Shown: positions 51,571 to 59,872 of the stretch, piece after piece
How the letters are laid out: every line of letters begins with the position of its first letter
How positions within the stretch are numbered: position 1 is the first letter of the stretch
Origin: Roseiarcus sp963829505
Lineage (GTDB): Bacteria; Pseudomonadota; Alphaproteobacteria; Rhizobiales; Beijerinckiaceae
DNA: 64,000 nucleotides
Assembly (NCBI GenBank): GCA_963829505.1
Contig: CAWHIL010000001.1
Span: 1,240,001-1,304,000 of the forward strand
Reading direction: 5' to 3'
The notes under the pieces: generated by a model
What the model was told of the DNA's origin: nothing
The model's input: the letters and a program-made list of their open reading frames with translations, nothing else
Database searches by the model: none
Translations under genes and position numbers: made by a program

Positions 51571-52379
51571 GCGGCCTCCGTCGCTTGCGCGTCGGGCTCG
51601 ACCACGACGGTGCGGACGCCGGCGTCGGCCAGCATGGCGAGCGCCTCGGCGGGCGCGGCGGAATCGGTGACGAGCGTGTGGATGCGCGTCAGCGGCGCCA
51701 CCACCAAGCTGCCGCGCGGCGCAAACTTCGAGGCGTCGGCGAGAACGACGAGTTTTTCGGCGCGCTTGAGAAGCTTCGTCTCGGCGCGCGCGATGAGCGG
51801 ATCGCCCTCAATCACGCCGAGCGGCCCGATCGAGATCGCGCTCATGAACATGAGCCGAGCCGAATAGTGCTGGATGGCGTCGTCGTCGAACGGCGCGACG
51901 ATCAGCTTCTGCTCGCGGTAGACCTCCCCGCCGGGAAGGGCGACGCGGTTCTGCGTCTCGTGGATCAGAAATTCGGCGAGCGGGTAGGAGTTCGTCAGGA
52001 TCTTCAGCCGCGTCGTGCGCAGGAACTCCGACATCTGGTAGGTCGTCGTGCCGCCGTTGACGATCACCACGTCGCCATCGGCGCACATCTCGACCGCGCG
52101 GCGGGCGATGGCGCGCTTCTGCGCGATATTCACGGTGCGGCTTGCGTCAAACGAGCGCGTCGCAAGCGGCGTGGGCTGGAGGGCCTTCGAGAAGGCGCCT
52201 TCGGGCAACTGGATGCCGCCGTGGAGGCGCTCCGCGACGCCAAGGCCCGCGAGGCGAACGGCGTCGCGACGGGCGGACGCGGCCGATACGCCGGTCGCCG
52301 CCATGATGTCGGCGATCGACAGGAACCCGCGCTCGGCGAGGAGGCTTCGGACGATCTCGGCGCGTTGACGCTCGCGCAT
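51567..52379 (-). CDS. rhaR: DeoR-family rhamnose repressor
   Basis: A 270-residue DeoR/GlpR regulator: an N-terminal HTH (RAEIVRSLLAERGFLSIADI, then TGVSAASARRDAVRLAGLG) and a C-terminal sugar-phosphate-sensing DeoRC domain (VNGGTTTYQMSEFL, ILTNSYPLAEFL, VLADASKFAPRGSL). In rhizobia RhaR represses the rhamnose genes. It is first in the leftward operon, divergent from rhaD. ATG 52379 (MRERQRAEIV) is preferred over the in-frame ATG 52487, whose extension is not family-like and would consume the promoter region. Confidence 0.92.
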   Translation of the reverse strand: MRERQRAEIVRSLLAERGFLSIADIMAATGVSAASARRDAVRLAGLGVAERLHGGIQLPEGAFSKALQPTPLATRSFDASRTVNIAQKRAIARRAVEMCADGDVVIVNGGTTTYQMSEFLRTTRLKILTNSYPLAEFLIHETQNRVALPGGEVYREQKLIVAPFDDDAIQHYSARLMFMSAISIGPLGVIEGDPLIARAETKLLKRAEKLVVLADASKFAPRGSLVVAPLTRIHTLVTDSAAPAEALAMLADAGVRTVVVEPDAQATEAA

Positions 52380-52455
52380 GGCTCCTTGCCGTTTCCTCTT
52401 GATCGACGCTTGATTGGCGATCAAGCTGCCATCGACCTTGCGCAGTGTCAAACGA

Positions 52456-52545
52456 TTTTGAGCGATTTCGCTCATTGCGCTGCACAATGGGCACGGCGAT
52501 TGACGGAATTTGATCGATCGCGTAGGGTCCTGACAAAATCGCTCG
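52456..52545. promoter_or_regulatory. Divergent rhaR/rhaD control region with repeated TCGCTC half-sites
   Basis: Within the 185-bp spacer, GAGCGA-TT-TCGCTC (52460-52473) is a perfect palindrome, and AAATCGCTC recurs at 52536-52544, just before the rhaD ribosome site. The repeated half-site suits RhaR binding at both the rhaR and rhaD promoters. Binding is inferred. Confidence 0.55.
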
Positions 52546-52564
52546 TCATTGGAGAGGAACGACC

Positions 52565-54670
52565 ATGAGCGGCCCCCCGTCCGGCCTCTATGCGCCCTTG
52601 CCGAGCCTTTGGGACGAGGCGCACGCGGCCAAACTCGACGAAGCAGGCCTCCTCCTCTACCGCTCGAACCTCCTCGGCTCCGATCTCAGGATCACCAATT
52701 TCGGCGGCGGCAACACCTCCGCCAAGATCGACGGCGTCGATCCGCTGACCGGCGAGACGGTCAAGGTCCTGTGGGTCAAGGGGTCGGGCGGCGACCTCGG
52801 TTCGATGAAACTCGACGGCTTCTCGACGCTCTACCTCGACAAGCTCCTGAGGCTCCGGTCTGTCTATCGCGGCCTTGAGCACGAGGACGCGATGGTCGCC
52901 CTCTTCAATCACTGCACCTTCAACCTCAACCCGCGCGCGGCCTCGATCGACACGCCGCTGCACGGCTTCGTGCCGCACGCCCACGTCGACCACGTCCACG
53001 CCGACGCGGTGATTGCGATCGCGGCCTCGAAGACGGCGGAAGCGCTGACGCGTGAAGTCTACGGCGACGAGATCGGCTTTTTGCCCTGGCAGCGCCCGGG
53101 CTTCGACCTCGGCCTAAAGCTCGGCGATCTGGCGAAGTCCAATCCGAAGCTGAAGGGGGTGGTGCTCGGGGGCCACGGCCTCTTCACCTGGGCCGAAACC
53201 GCGCGCGCCTGTTACGAGACCACGCTCGCCATCATCAACAAGGCTTCGGCCTGGCTCGCGGCCAACGCCAAGGGCGCGGCCTTCGGCGGCGGGGCCGTCG
53301 AGGCGCTCGTCCCCGAGGCGCGCCGCGCCGCGGCGGCGCGGCTCATGCCGGCGATCCGCAAGCGCATCTCGGAGGGCGAGCGCAAGATCGGCCATTTCAC
53401 CGACGCGCCCGAGGTCCTCGAGTTCGTCAACGCGCGCGACATGGGGCGGCTTGCGGCGCTCGGCACGTCCTGCCCGGACCATTTCCTGCGCACCAAGATC
53501 CGCCCGCTGGTCCTGCCCTTCGATCCCGCGAGGGGCGATCTCGATGCGACCATCGCCTCGCTCGACGAAGCGCTCGCCGCCTATCGCGCCGACTACGCCG
53601 CCTATTACGAGCGCTGCAAGCGGCCGAATTCGCCGCCCATGCGCGATCCGAACGCGGTCGTCTATCTCGTCCCCGGCGCCGGCATGATCACCTTCGCCAA
53701 GGACAAGGCGACGGCGCGGATCGCGGCCGAGTTCTACGTCAATGCGGTCAACGTCATGCGCGGCGCCTCGAGCGTCGGCGAATACGTCGGCCTCGACGAG
53801 CAGGAGGCGTTCGACATCGAATACTGGCTGCTCGAGGAGGCGAAGCTTCAGCGAATGCCCAAGCCCAAGGCGCTCGCGGGCCGCGTCGCGCTGATCACCG
53901 GCGGCGCCGGCGGCATCGGGCGCTCGACCGCGATGCGGCTCATGGCGGAAGGCTGCGGGGTCATGCTCGCCGACATCGACGCGACGAGCCTCAACGAGAC
54001 GGTCGCCGAGTTCCAAAAGAGCTTCGGCAGGGACGCGGTGGTCGGCGCGGCGGGCGACGTCACCGACGAGAAGGCGGTCGCGCGGGCCGTTCGCGAGGCG
54101 GTGCTCGCTTTCGGCGGCGTCGATATCGTCGTCGCCAACGCCGGCATCGCCTCGGCCGCGCCCTTCGAGGACACGTCCCTCGACCTCTGGAACCGCAACA
54201 TCGCGATTCTCGCGACCGGCTACTTCCTCGCCGCGCGGGAAGGCTATCGCGTCATGAAGGACCAGGGCCTCGGCGGCTCGATCGTCTTCGTCGCCTCGAA
54301 GAACGGGCTCGCCGCCTCGCCCGGCGCCTCGGCCTATTGCACGGCCAAGGCGGCGGAAGTGCATCTCGCCCGCTGCATCGCGCTCGAGGGCGCGCCCATC
54401 GGCATCCGCGCCAATACCGTCAATCCGGACGCGGTGCTGCGCGGCTCGAAGATCTGGAAAGGCGAGTGGCGCGCCCAGCGCGCCGCCTCGAACAAGGTCA
54501 CGGAGGATGATCTCGAGGAGGTCTACCGCCAGCGCTCGCTTCTCAAGCGCGCCGTCTATCCCGAGGACATCGCCGAGGCGATCTATTATTTCGCCTCGGA
54601 TCTCTCGGCCAAGAGCACGGGCAACATTCTCAACGTCGACGCCGGCAACGCGGCGAGCTTTACGAGGTAG
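52565..54670 (+). CDS. rhaD: Bifunctional rhamnulose-phosphate aldolase/short-chain dehydrogenase
   Basis: A 701-residue fusion. Residues about 1-400 form a class II aldolase/adducin domain (NFGGGNTSAKI, WVKGSGGDL, zinc-site HAHVDHVHADAV). Residues about 435-700 form an SDR domain with the cofactor loop TGGAGGIGRSTA, VANAGIAS and the catalytic Ser/Tyr-x-x-x-Lys in FVASKNG and SAYCTAKAAEV. In rhizobia this enzyme splits rhamnulose 1-phosphate and acts on the lactaldehyde product. An AGGAAC-like site (GGAGAGGAACG) precedes ATG 52565. Confidence 0.95.
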   Translation: MSGPPSGLYAPLPSLWDEAHAAKLDEAGLLLYRSNLLGSDLRITNFGGGNTSAKIDGVDPLTGETVKVLWVKGSGGDLGSMKLDGFSTLYLDKLLRLRSVYRGLEHEDAMVALFNHCTFNLNPRAASIDTPLHGFVPHAHVDHVHADAVIAIAASKTAEALTREVYGDEIGFLPWQRPGFDLGLKLGDLAKSNPKLKGVVLGGHGLFTWAETARACYETTLAIINKASAWLAANAKGAAFGGGAVEALVPEARRAAAARLMPAIRKRISEGERKIGHFTDAPEVLEFVNARDMGRLAALGTSCPDHFLRTKIRPLVLPFDPARGDLDATIASLDEALAAYRADYAAYYERCKRPNSPPMRDPNAVVYLVPGAGMITFAKDKATARIAAEFYVNAVNVMRGASSVGEYVGLDEQEAFDIEYWLLEEAKLQRMPKPKALAGRVALITGGAGGIGRSTAMRLMAEGCGVMLADIDATSLNETVAEFQKSFGRDAVVGAAGDVTDEKAVARAVREAVLAFGGVDIVVANAGIASAAPFEDTSLDLWNRNIAILATGYFLAAREGYRVMKDQGLGGSIVFVASKNGLAASPGASAYCTAKAAEVHLARCIALEGAPIGIRANTVNPDAVLRGSKIWKGEWRAQRAASNKVTEDDLEEVYRQRSLLKRAVYPEDIAEAIYYFASDLSAKSTGNILNVDAGNAASFTR

Positions 54671-54682
54671 TCCATTGGGCGC

Positions 54683-54768
54683 CGTCATTGCGAGCGAAGC
54701 GAAGCAATCCAGACGGACGGCACGGGCGGCCCCTGGATTGCTTCGTCGCTCCGCTCCTCGCAATGACG
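54683..54768. repeat. Inverted-repeat element of the CGTCATTGCGAG family, copy 2
   Basis: It starts CGTCATTGCGAGCGAAGCG and ends CTCGCAATGACG, with internal AAGCAATCC/GGATTGCTT pairing as in the copy at 42404-42491. It lies inside the rhaD-rhaI spacer, so it is probably transcribed and could form a long hairpin in the operon mRNA. Confidence 0.85.
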
Positions 54769-54799
54769 ACGCGGGCCGGCATGGAAGGGAGTTCGCAAA

Positions 54800-56092
54800 A
54801 TGACGTACCGCATCCCCGCTTCGCTCGTCGCCGAGGAGAACGAGAAGCGCGCGCCCGCGCTTGCAGACGACTACGGCGCGCTGAAGCGGCGGCTCGAGCG
54901 GCGCGGGCTCGACATCGAGACGATCGCGGGCAAGGTCGCAGCCTTCGGCGTCGCCGTGCCGACCTGGGGCGTCGGCACAGGCGGCACACGCTTCGCGCGG
55001 TTTCCGGGCGAGGGCGAACCCCGCAGCGTCTTCGACAAGCTCGAGGATTGCGCGACGATCCATCAACTGACCCGTGCTACCCCCACATGCTCGCCGCACT
55101 TCCCGTGGGACAAGGTGAGCGACGTTCGCGCGCTCGCCGACGCCGCAAAGTCGCTCGGCGTCGGCTTCGATGCGGTGAACTCGAACACCTTTCAGGATCA
55201 GGCGGACCAGAAGCTCTCCTACAAGTTCGGCTCCCTTACGCACGCGTCGAAGGCGGTGCGCGACCAGGCGGCAGCGCACAACATTGAGTGCATCGAGATC
55301 GGCGAGAAACTCGGCTCGAAGGCGCTGACGGTCTGGATCGCCGACGGCTCAAATTTCCCCGGCCAGTCGAACCTGAACCAGGTCTTCGACTGGTATCTCA
55401 AGTCGCTCGAAGCCATCTATGCGCGCCTGCCCGGCGACTGGCGGGTGTTCCTCGAGCACAAGCTCTACGAGCCCGCCTTCTATTCGACCGTGATCGCCGA
55501 CTGGGGATCGAGTCTGATGGCGGCCGAGGCGCTCGGGCCCAAGGCTTTCTGCCTCGTCGATCTCGGGCACCACGCGCCAAACGTCAATATCGAGCAGATC
55601 GTCGCGCGCCTCGTGCGCGCAGGAAAGCTCGCGGGCTTCCATTTCAACGATTCGAAATACGGCGACGACGATCTCGACGCGGGCTCGATCGACCCGTTCC
55701 GGCTCTACCGTGTGTTCCACGAACTTGTCGACGCCGCCGAACGGAAGGCTGCGGGCTTCGACCCGGCCTACATGATCGACCAGTCGCACAACGTCACTGA
55801 CCCGATCGAGAGCCTGATGACGTCGGCGGTCGAAATCCAGCGCGCCTGCGCGCAGGCGCTTTGCGTCGATCGCGCGGCGCTCAAGGCTGCGCAGGAGGAA
55901 AGCGACGTGATCGAGGCGCACCGCCTGTTCAAGGAGGGCTTCCTTACCGACGTTGCGCCCATTCTCGCGGAGGCCAGGCGCCGCAAGGGCGGGGCTATCG
56001 ATCCGGTCGCGGCCTACCGCGCCTCCGGCTATCGCGCGCGGAAGGCCGAGGAGCGGCCGGCGGCCGCGGGGACATCGTCCGGCATCGTGTAA
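54800..56092 (+). CDS. rhaI: L-rhamnose isomerase
   Basis: A 430-residue TIM-barrel isomerase that converts rhamnose to rhamnulose. It matches the Pseudomonas/rhizobial type rather than E. coli RhaA: PTWGVGTGGTRFARF, SPHFPWDKV, ECIEIGEKLGSKALTVWIADG (key part WIADGSNFPGQ), EHKLYEPAFYSTVIADWGSS and HFNDSKYGDDDLDAGSIDPF supply the metal-binding Glu, Asp and His residues. It lies 129 bp after rhaD, separated by a palindromic repeat. Confidence 0.95.
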   Translation: MTYRIPASLVAEENEKRAPALADDYGALKRRLERRGLDIETIAGKVAAFGVAVPTWGVGTGGTRFARFPGEGEPRSVFDKLEDCATIHQLTRATPTCSPHFPWDKVSDVRALADAAKSLGVGFDAVNSNTFQDQADQKLSYKFGSLTHASKAVRDQAAAHNIECIEIGEKLGSKALTVWIADGSNFPGQSNLNQVFDWYLKSLEAIYARLPGDWRVFLEHKLYEPAFYSTVIADWGSSLMAAEALGPKAFCLVDLGHHAPNVNIEQIVARLVRAGKLAGFHFNDSKYGDDDLDAGSIDPFRLYRVFHELVDAAERKAAGFDPAYMIDQSHNVTDPIESLMTSAVEIQRACAQALCVDRAALKAAQEESDVIEAHRLFKEGFLTDVAPILAEARRRKGGAIDPVAAYRASGYRARKAEERPAAAGTSSGIV

Positions 56093-56097
56093 GGGCT

Positions 56098-56409
56098 TTA
56101 GTCGGGGCCGGGCGCGGCGATCGCGTCGCCCCACTCCGGATGCCTCTCAGATTGTGCAACCACGTAAGGGCAGATCGGGATGATCCGGAAGCCGGAGGCC
56201 CGGGCGTCGGCGACCATGCTCTCGATCAGCGCCTCGCCGGCGCCGCGCCCGCGCATCGCGGGCGGGGTCTCGGTGTGGTCGGCGCTGATGCGGCCTGGCG
56301 CCTGCACGGTGAAGGCGAGTTCTCCCTCGCCCTCGACGCCGTCGATCCGGGCGACGTAGCGGCCATGCTTGCCCGACACCTCTTTCTCGATGTGGATCGC
56401 CTCCGCCAT
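56098..56409 (-). CDS. Small GNAT-like acetyltransferase
   Basis: A 103-residue single-domain protein of the YjdJ/GCN5-related type. The acetyl-CoA loop is RGRGAGEALIESMVADA, preceded by TETPPAMRG, and it closes with ICPYVVAQSERHPEW, typical of this mini-GNAT group. The substrate is unknown. It is convergent with rhaI (5 bp apart) and divergent from the CFA-like gene. Confidence 0.85.
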   Translation of the reverse strand: MAEAIHIEKEVSGKHGRYVARIDGVEGEGELAFTVQAPGRISADHTETPPAMRGRGAGEALIESMVADARASGFRIIPICPYVVAQSERHPEWGDAIAAPGPD

Positions 56410-56563
56410 TTCGCCATGCTCCCGTTTCGGCGCTCTGTAACGCTCGCCATCGTCGCCGGTTCCGGTTGCGCGCGTCGCGCCCGTTCAAGCCCCACGAAGG
56501 GGTAGCGCCAAAAGGCGCTCTTGCCGGGCCGGCCCAGAAACCTTCATACAGCCTTGGCTTGCG

Positions 56564-56593
56564 TGAACCAAAGCCGGAGGCGCCGCGTAATCC
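56564..56593 (+). promoter_or_regulatory. RpoE-type promoter candidate for the CFA-like gene
   Basis: TGAACC, an 18-bp spacer and TAATCC. The -35 differs by one base from TGATCC, seen with the same spacing upstream of rpoE at 61309; the first spacer bases (AAAG) are also shared. Transcription would start about 27 bp before the gene. Confidence 0.45.
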
Positions 56594-56626
56594 TGACGCG
56601 GATCAACGGAACGGTTTGCGACGCGC

Positions 56627-57880
56627 GTGCTCGGCTTGGAAGTGAAACTGGACATGGATGGAAGCGGCGAGGCCCCTGTCTCCTGGAGCGGCCATGCCGG
56701 GGGGTCGGATTCGGGGCGCCGCCTTCGCCTGATCGAGCCCATGATGGCGGCAATCCGGCATGGGCGCCTCGTCGTGCGTCTGCCGAACGGCGCCCTTCTC
56801 GCCTCGCCCGACAGCGAAGGTCCGCAGGCGTTCGTCGCCATCGAGCGCTGGCGGGCCCTCCGGCGCCTCGCGATCGGGGGCGACGTCGGCTTCGCGGAAG
56901 CCTTTATCGACGGCGACTGGACGAGCCCGGACCTTGTCGCGCTCATCAGGCTCGCGGCGCGGAACGAGGACGCGCTTCGGAAGTGGCTCAAGGGCGCGCC
57001 GCTCATGCGGCTCTTTGGCCGTCTCCGCCATCTTCTGCGCGGCAACAGCCGGCGCGGCAGCCGCCGCAACATCATGTCCCACTACGACCTCGGCAACGAT
57101 TTCTACGCGCTTTGGCTCGACCGGACGATGCAATATTCGTCTGCGATCTTCAGTGAGCGGGATCTGGACCTCGAGTCGGCGCAGGAGGCAAAGCTCGACC
57201 GGGTCGTCGACTGGCTCAGCCTTCAGGGCGGCGAGCGGGTGCTCGAGATCGGCTGCGGCTGGGGCGCGCTCGCGACGCGGATCGCGGAGACGAAGGTTTG
57301 CCAGGTGACCGCGCTCTCATTGTCGCCGGCCCAGCTCGCCTATGCGAAGGCCCGCGCCGCGGCCAGCCCGCAACCGCGCGGCGTCGATTTTCGCTTCGAG
57401 GACTATCGCGACGCGGAGGGGCTCTACGACCGGATCGTCTCGATCGAGATGATCGAGGCCGTCGGCGAGGCGCGCTGGCCGCTCTACTTTCGCGCGCTCG
57501 CCGAACGCCTCGCCCCGAACGGACGCGCCGTGATCCAGGCGATCACGATCGACGAGCGGCTCGTCGACGACTATCGCCGCAATCCCGACTTCATCCAGAC
57601 GCATATTTTTCCGGGCGGGTGCCTCCCGACCCGATCGGCGATCGACAACGAGGTCGCCCGCGCCGGGCTCCGGCTCGTGCGATGCGAGACGTTCGGGGCG
57701 TCCTACGCCCGGACGCTCGCCGAATGGCGCCGCCGCTTTCACCTGCGCTGGGAGGAGGCCGCCGCAATGGGTTTCGATGGCCGCTTCCGACGCTTGTGGG
57801 ACTATTACCTCGCCTATTGCGAGGCCGGTTTCGCGGAGGGGACCATCGACGTCGGGCTCTTTGCGATCGAGCGCGGCTGA
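56627..57880 (+). CDS. Cyclopropane-fatty-acid synthase family SAM methyltransferase
   Basis: A 417-residue enzyme that should methylate unsaturated acyl chains of membrane phospholipids. The C-terminal methyltransferase domain has NIMSHYDLGNDFYALWLD, VLEIGCGWGALA (SAM loop), SIEMIEAVGE and FIQTHIFPGGCLPT, all family hallmarks. The N-terminal lipid-binding domain is complete. In Rhodobacter-like bacteria related proteins include UfaM, which starts furan fatty acid synthesis; sequence alone does not separate these. GTG 56627 is used; ATG 56654 is possible. Its setting is an RpoE/ChrR cluster. Confidence 0.92.
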   Translation: MLGLEVKLDMDGSGEAPVSWSGHAGGSDSGRRLRLIEPMMAAIRHGRLVVRLPNGALLASPDSEGPQAFVAIERWRALRRLAIGGDVGFAEAFIDGDWTSPDLVALIRLAARNEDALRKWLKGAPLMRLFGRLRHLLRGNSRRGSRRNIMSHYDLGNDFYALWLDRTMQYSSAIFSERDLDLESAQEAKLDRVVDWLSLQGGERVLEIGCGWGALATRIAETKVCQVTALSLSPAQLAYAKARAAASPQPRGVDFRFEDYRDAEGLYDRIVSIEMIEAVGEARWPLYFRALAERLAPNGRAVIQAITIDERLVDDYRRNPDFIQTHIFPGGCLPTRSAIDNEVARAGLRLVRCETFGASYARTLAEWRRRFHLRWEEAAAMGFDGRFRRLWDYYLAYCEAGFAEGTIDVGLFAIERG

Positions 57881-57935
57881 GACGATTCGAACGCCCATTC
57901 CATGCTTTGCTTTTCCCTGGACGGAGGAAGAGGCG

Positions 57936-58325
57936 ATGCTCACACGAAGAACGGCTTTGACGCTTCTTGCGGGAGCGACGGTCGTGGCCGCCGCGGCGGC
58001 GCAGGCGGCGGAATTCAAGCCGTACGACGCGGCCGAGGTTCATGATGCGATCGCGTCGGGACGGCCGGTCGTCGTCCACGTCTATGCTCCGTGGTGCCTC
58101 CAGTGCCACATGCAGGCCTACTACCTCGACGGCCTCAAGGACGATCCGGCCTTCAAGGGCGTCGCCTTCTACCGGGTCGACTACGACCACCAGAAGGACG
58201 TCGTCGAGAAGCTTGGCTGCCCGCGGTCGACGGTGATCGCCTACAAGGGCGGCAAGGAGGTCTCGCGCATGTCGTGGGGAGTGACCAAGGCCGCTGTCGT
58301 GGACGTCCTGAAGGCGGCCGTGTGA
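57936..58325 (+). CDS. Exported thioredoxin-like protein
   Basis: A 129-residue protein. The N-terminus LTRRTALTLLAGATVVAAAA has a twin-arginine pair and a hydrophobic stretch, suggesting export. The thioredoxin fold has VHVYAPWCLQCHMQ (C-x-x-C) and a cis-Pro region GCPRSTVIAYKGG. With the CcdA-like protein next door it probably forms a route that carries reducing power across the membrane. AAGAGG precedes ATG 57936. Confidence 0.87.
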   Translation: MLTRRTALTLLAGATVVAAAAAQAAEFKPYDAAEVHDAIASGRPVVVHVYAPWCLQCHMQAYYLDGLKDDPAFKGVAFYRVDYDHQKDVVEKLGCPRSTVIAYKGGKEVSRMSWGVTKAAVVDVLKAAV

Positions 58326-58335
58326 GCGCGATCGC

Positions 58336-59055
58336 GTGAGCGTGGTGCTGGCGCTGCCGCTCGCCTTCGCGGCTGGGCTTCTCACGATCCTCAGCCCCTG
58401 CGTCCTCCCGCTCGCCCCCATTGTCGTGGCGGCCGCGCGCGCTGACGATCCGCGGGGGCCGTTTGCGCTCGCCGCCGGGCTTGCGCTGACCTTCGCGCTT
58501 GCAGGCGGCGCGCTCGCCGCGTTCGGCGTCGAGGTCGGCGCCCTGACGGGCTTGCGGGCGCTCGCCGCCGCGATCATGGTCGCGGCCGGGATCGTTCTTG
58601 TGCTCCCCCGGGCCGCCGACGCGCTCGAGCGGAGTCTTGCGCGTCTCGGCGCGGCGTCCGGGAGGTTCGGCGGCTGGACGTCAAGAAAAGGCCTGATCGG
58701 TCAGGCCGCGGCCGGCGCGGTGCTCGCGCTTGCCTGGGCGCCCTGCGCCGGCCCGACGCTTGGCGCAGCCTTTGCGCTCGCCGCGGAACGCGGGACGCTG
58801 CCGGGCGCGATGCTGACCATGCTCGTCTACGCGCTTGGCGCGGCGGCCGCGCTGATCGCCTTCGGTTTCGGGCTCGGCCGTATCGGCGCGCTCAGAACGC
58901 GCGCCATGCTCGCGGGCGCGAAGGGTCGGGTCGCGCTCGGCCTGTCGCTCGCTGTCTTCGGCGCGCTTGTGCTGACCGGGCTCGACCATCAGATCGAAGC
59001 GGCGATGGTCGAGGCCATGCCGGACTGGCTGTCGAGCGCCGCGACTTTGTTGTGA
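58336..59055 (+). CDS. CcdA-like membrane thiol-disulfide carrier
   Basis: A 239-residue, six-helix protein of the DsbD/CcdA family. Two cysteine motifs face each other across the membrane: ILSPCVLPLAP in helix 1 and AWAPCAGPTLGAA in helix 4. It would pass electrons from cytoplasmic thioredoxin to an exported acceptor, most likely the thioredoxin-like protein encoded 10 bp upstream. The GTG at 58336 is the usual start for MSVVLALPLAFAAG-like N-termini. Confidence 0.87.
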   Translation: MSVVLALPLAFAAGLLTILSPCVLPLAPIVVAAARADDPRGPFALAAGLALTFALAGGALAAFGVEVGALTGLRALAAAIMVAAGIVLVLPRAADALERSLARLGAASGRFGGWTSRKGLIGQAAAGAVLALAWAPCAGPTLGAAFALAAERGTLPGAMLTMLVYALGAAAALIAFGFGLGRIGALRTRAMLAGAKGRVALGLSLAVFGALVLTGLDHQIEAAMVEAMPDWLSSAATLL

Positions 59056-59062
59056 AGGCTGG

Positions 59063-59872
59063 TTATGACCGCTTGGCTGCGACGGCCTGGCCATGAAGAC
59101 CTGTTTGCGACGGCTCCGCGGCTGGACCGCCAGCGGCGGCCCCCGGCCCCCGGTAGCGGACGCCCCTCATGATAAGGCGCAACGCCTGCCAGTGGATCGC
59201 CGCCATCGTCTTCAGGGGAACGAGCGGGACGGTGAGAGCGGCCCTGAGAAGCGCGCCGTCGGTCAGCCGCCTGCGCTGCCCCGCGAGCGCCGCACGCAGC
59301 GTCACTCCCTCGGCTCCGGCCGCCCGGATCGCAATTGCGATCGACGGCCCGGGCGCGGCCGCCTGAAACTCGTAACGCATGCCCATGGGCAGGAAGGGCG
59401 AGACGAAGAATCTCTTGTCGCAGGCGTGCCGCGCCGCCTCGTTCCGCGGTCCGGCGGGCGCGACATAGCTGTGGCGCCCGCCGAAGGTGTTGCGCACCTC
59501 GTAGATGAGCGCGGCGAGGGCGCCGTCGAGGCCGTAGCAGAAGTAGACGCTGAGCGGGTTGAAGTCGTAGCCGAGCGTCCGCGGCATCGTCAGGAGCCGG
59601 ATCGCTCCGATCGGCGTCATGACCCCATTGGCGTCGAGCAAAGCAAGCGCCTGCTCGCGGAGGTTTGAGTCGGCGCCGTCGCCGTGATCTCGGTCATGCA
59701 GACTGAAAAGATTGAAGCGATTGTGGGAGAAGAACCTGAGGCGCGCGCTCAAAGTGTCGAGTTCGTCGAGATCGAGATAGAGCCAGAACAGGCGGTACCG
59801 GAAGCGGTGCGGCGTCGGGCCGAGGCGGCGATGGAAGACCGACCCGAAATAGAGGGCGGATTGCTCGCTCAC
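59063..59872 (-). CDS. DUF1365 protein
   Basis: A 269-residue protein of the DUF1365 family. Hallmarks are YFGSVFHRRLGPTPHRFRYRL, LFWLYLDLDEL, LTMPRTLGYDFNPLSVYFCY, EVRNTFGGRHSY and KRFFVSPFLPMGMRYEF. The function is not established, but the gene occurs beside flavin oxidoreductase and CFA-synthase-like genes in singlet-oxygen regulons, so a lipid-related role is inferred. The GTG start overlaps the flavin oxidoreductase stop by four bases. Confidence 0.9.
   Translation of the reverse strand: MSEQSALYFGSVFHRRLGPTPHRFRYRLFWLYLDLDELDTLSARLRFFSHNRFNLFSLHDRDHGDGADSNLREQALALLDANGVMTPIGAIRLLTMPRTLGYDFNPLSVYFCYGLDGALAALIYEVRNTFGGRHSYVAPAGPRNEAARHACDKRFFVSPFLPMGMRYEFQAAAPGPSIAIAIRAAGAEGVTLRAALAGQRRRLTDGALLRAALTVPLVPLKTMAAIHWQALRLIMRGVRYRGPGAAAGGPAAEPSQTGLHGQAVAAKRS

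Noticed and set aside
56504..56519. AGCGCC-AAAA-GGCGCT hairpin
   Set aside because: It lies between divergent genes and lacks a T-tract, so it does not qualify as a terminator; its role is unclear.
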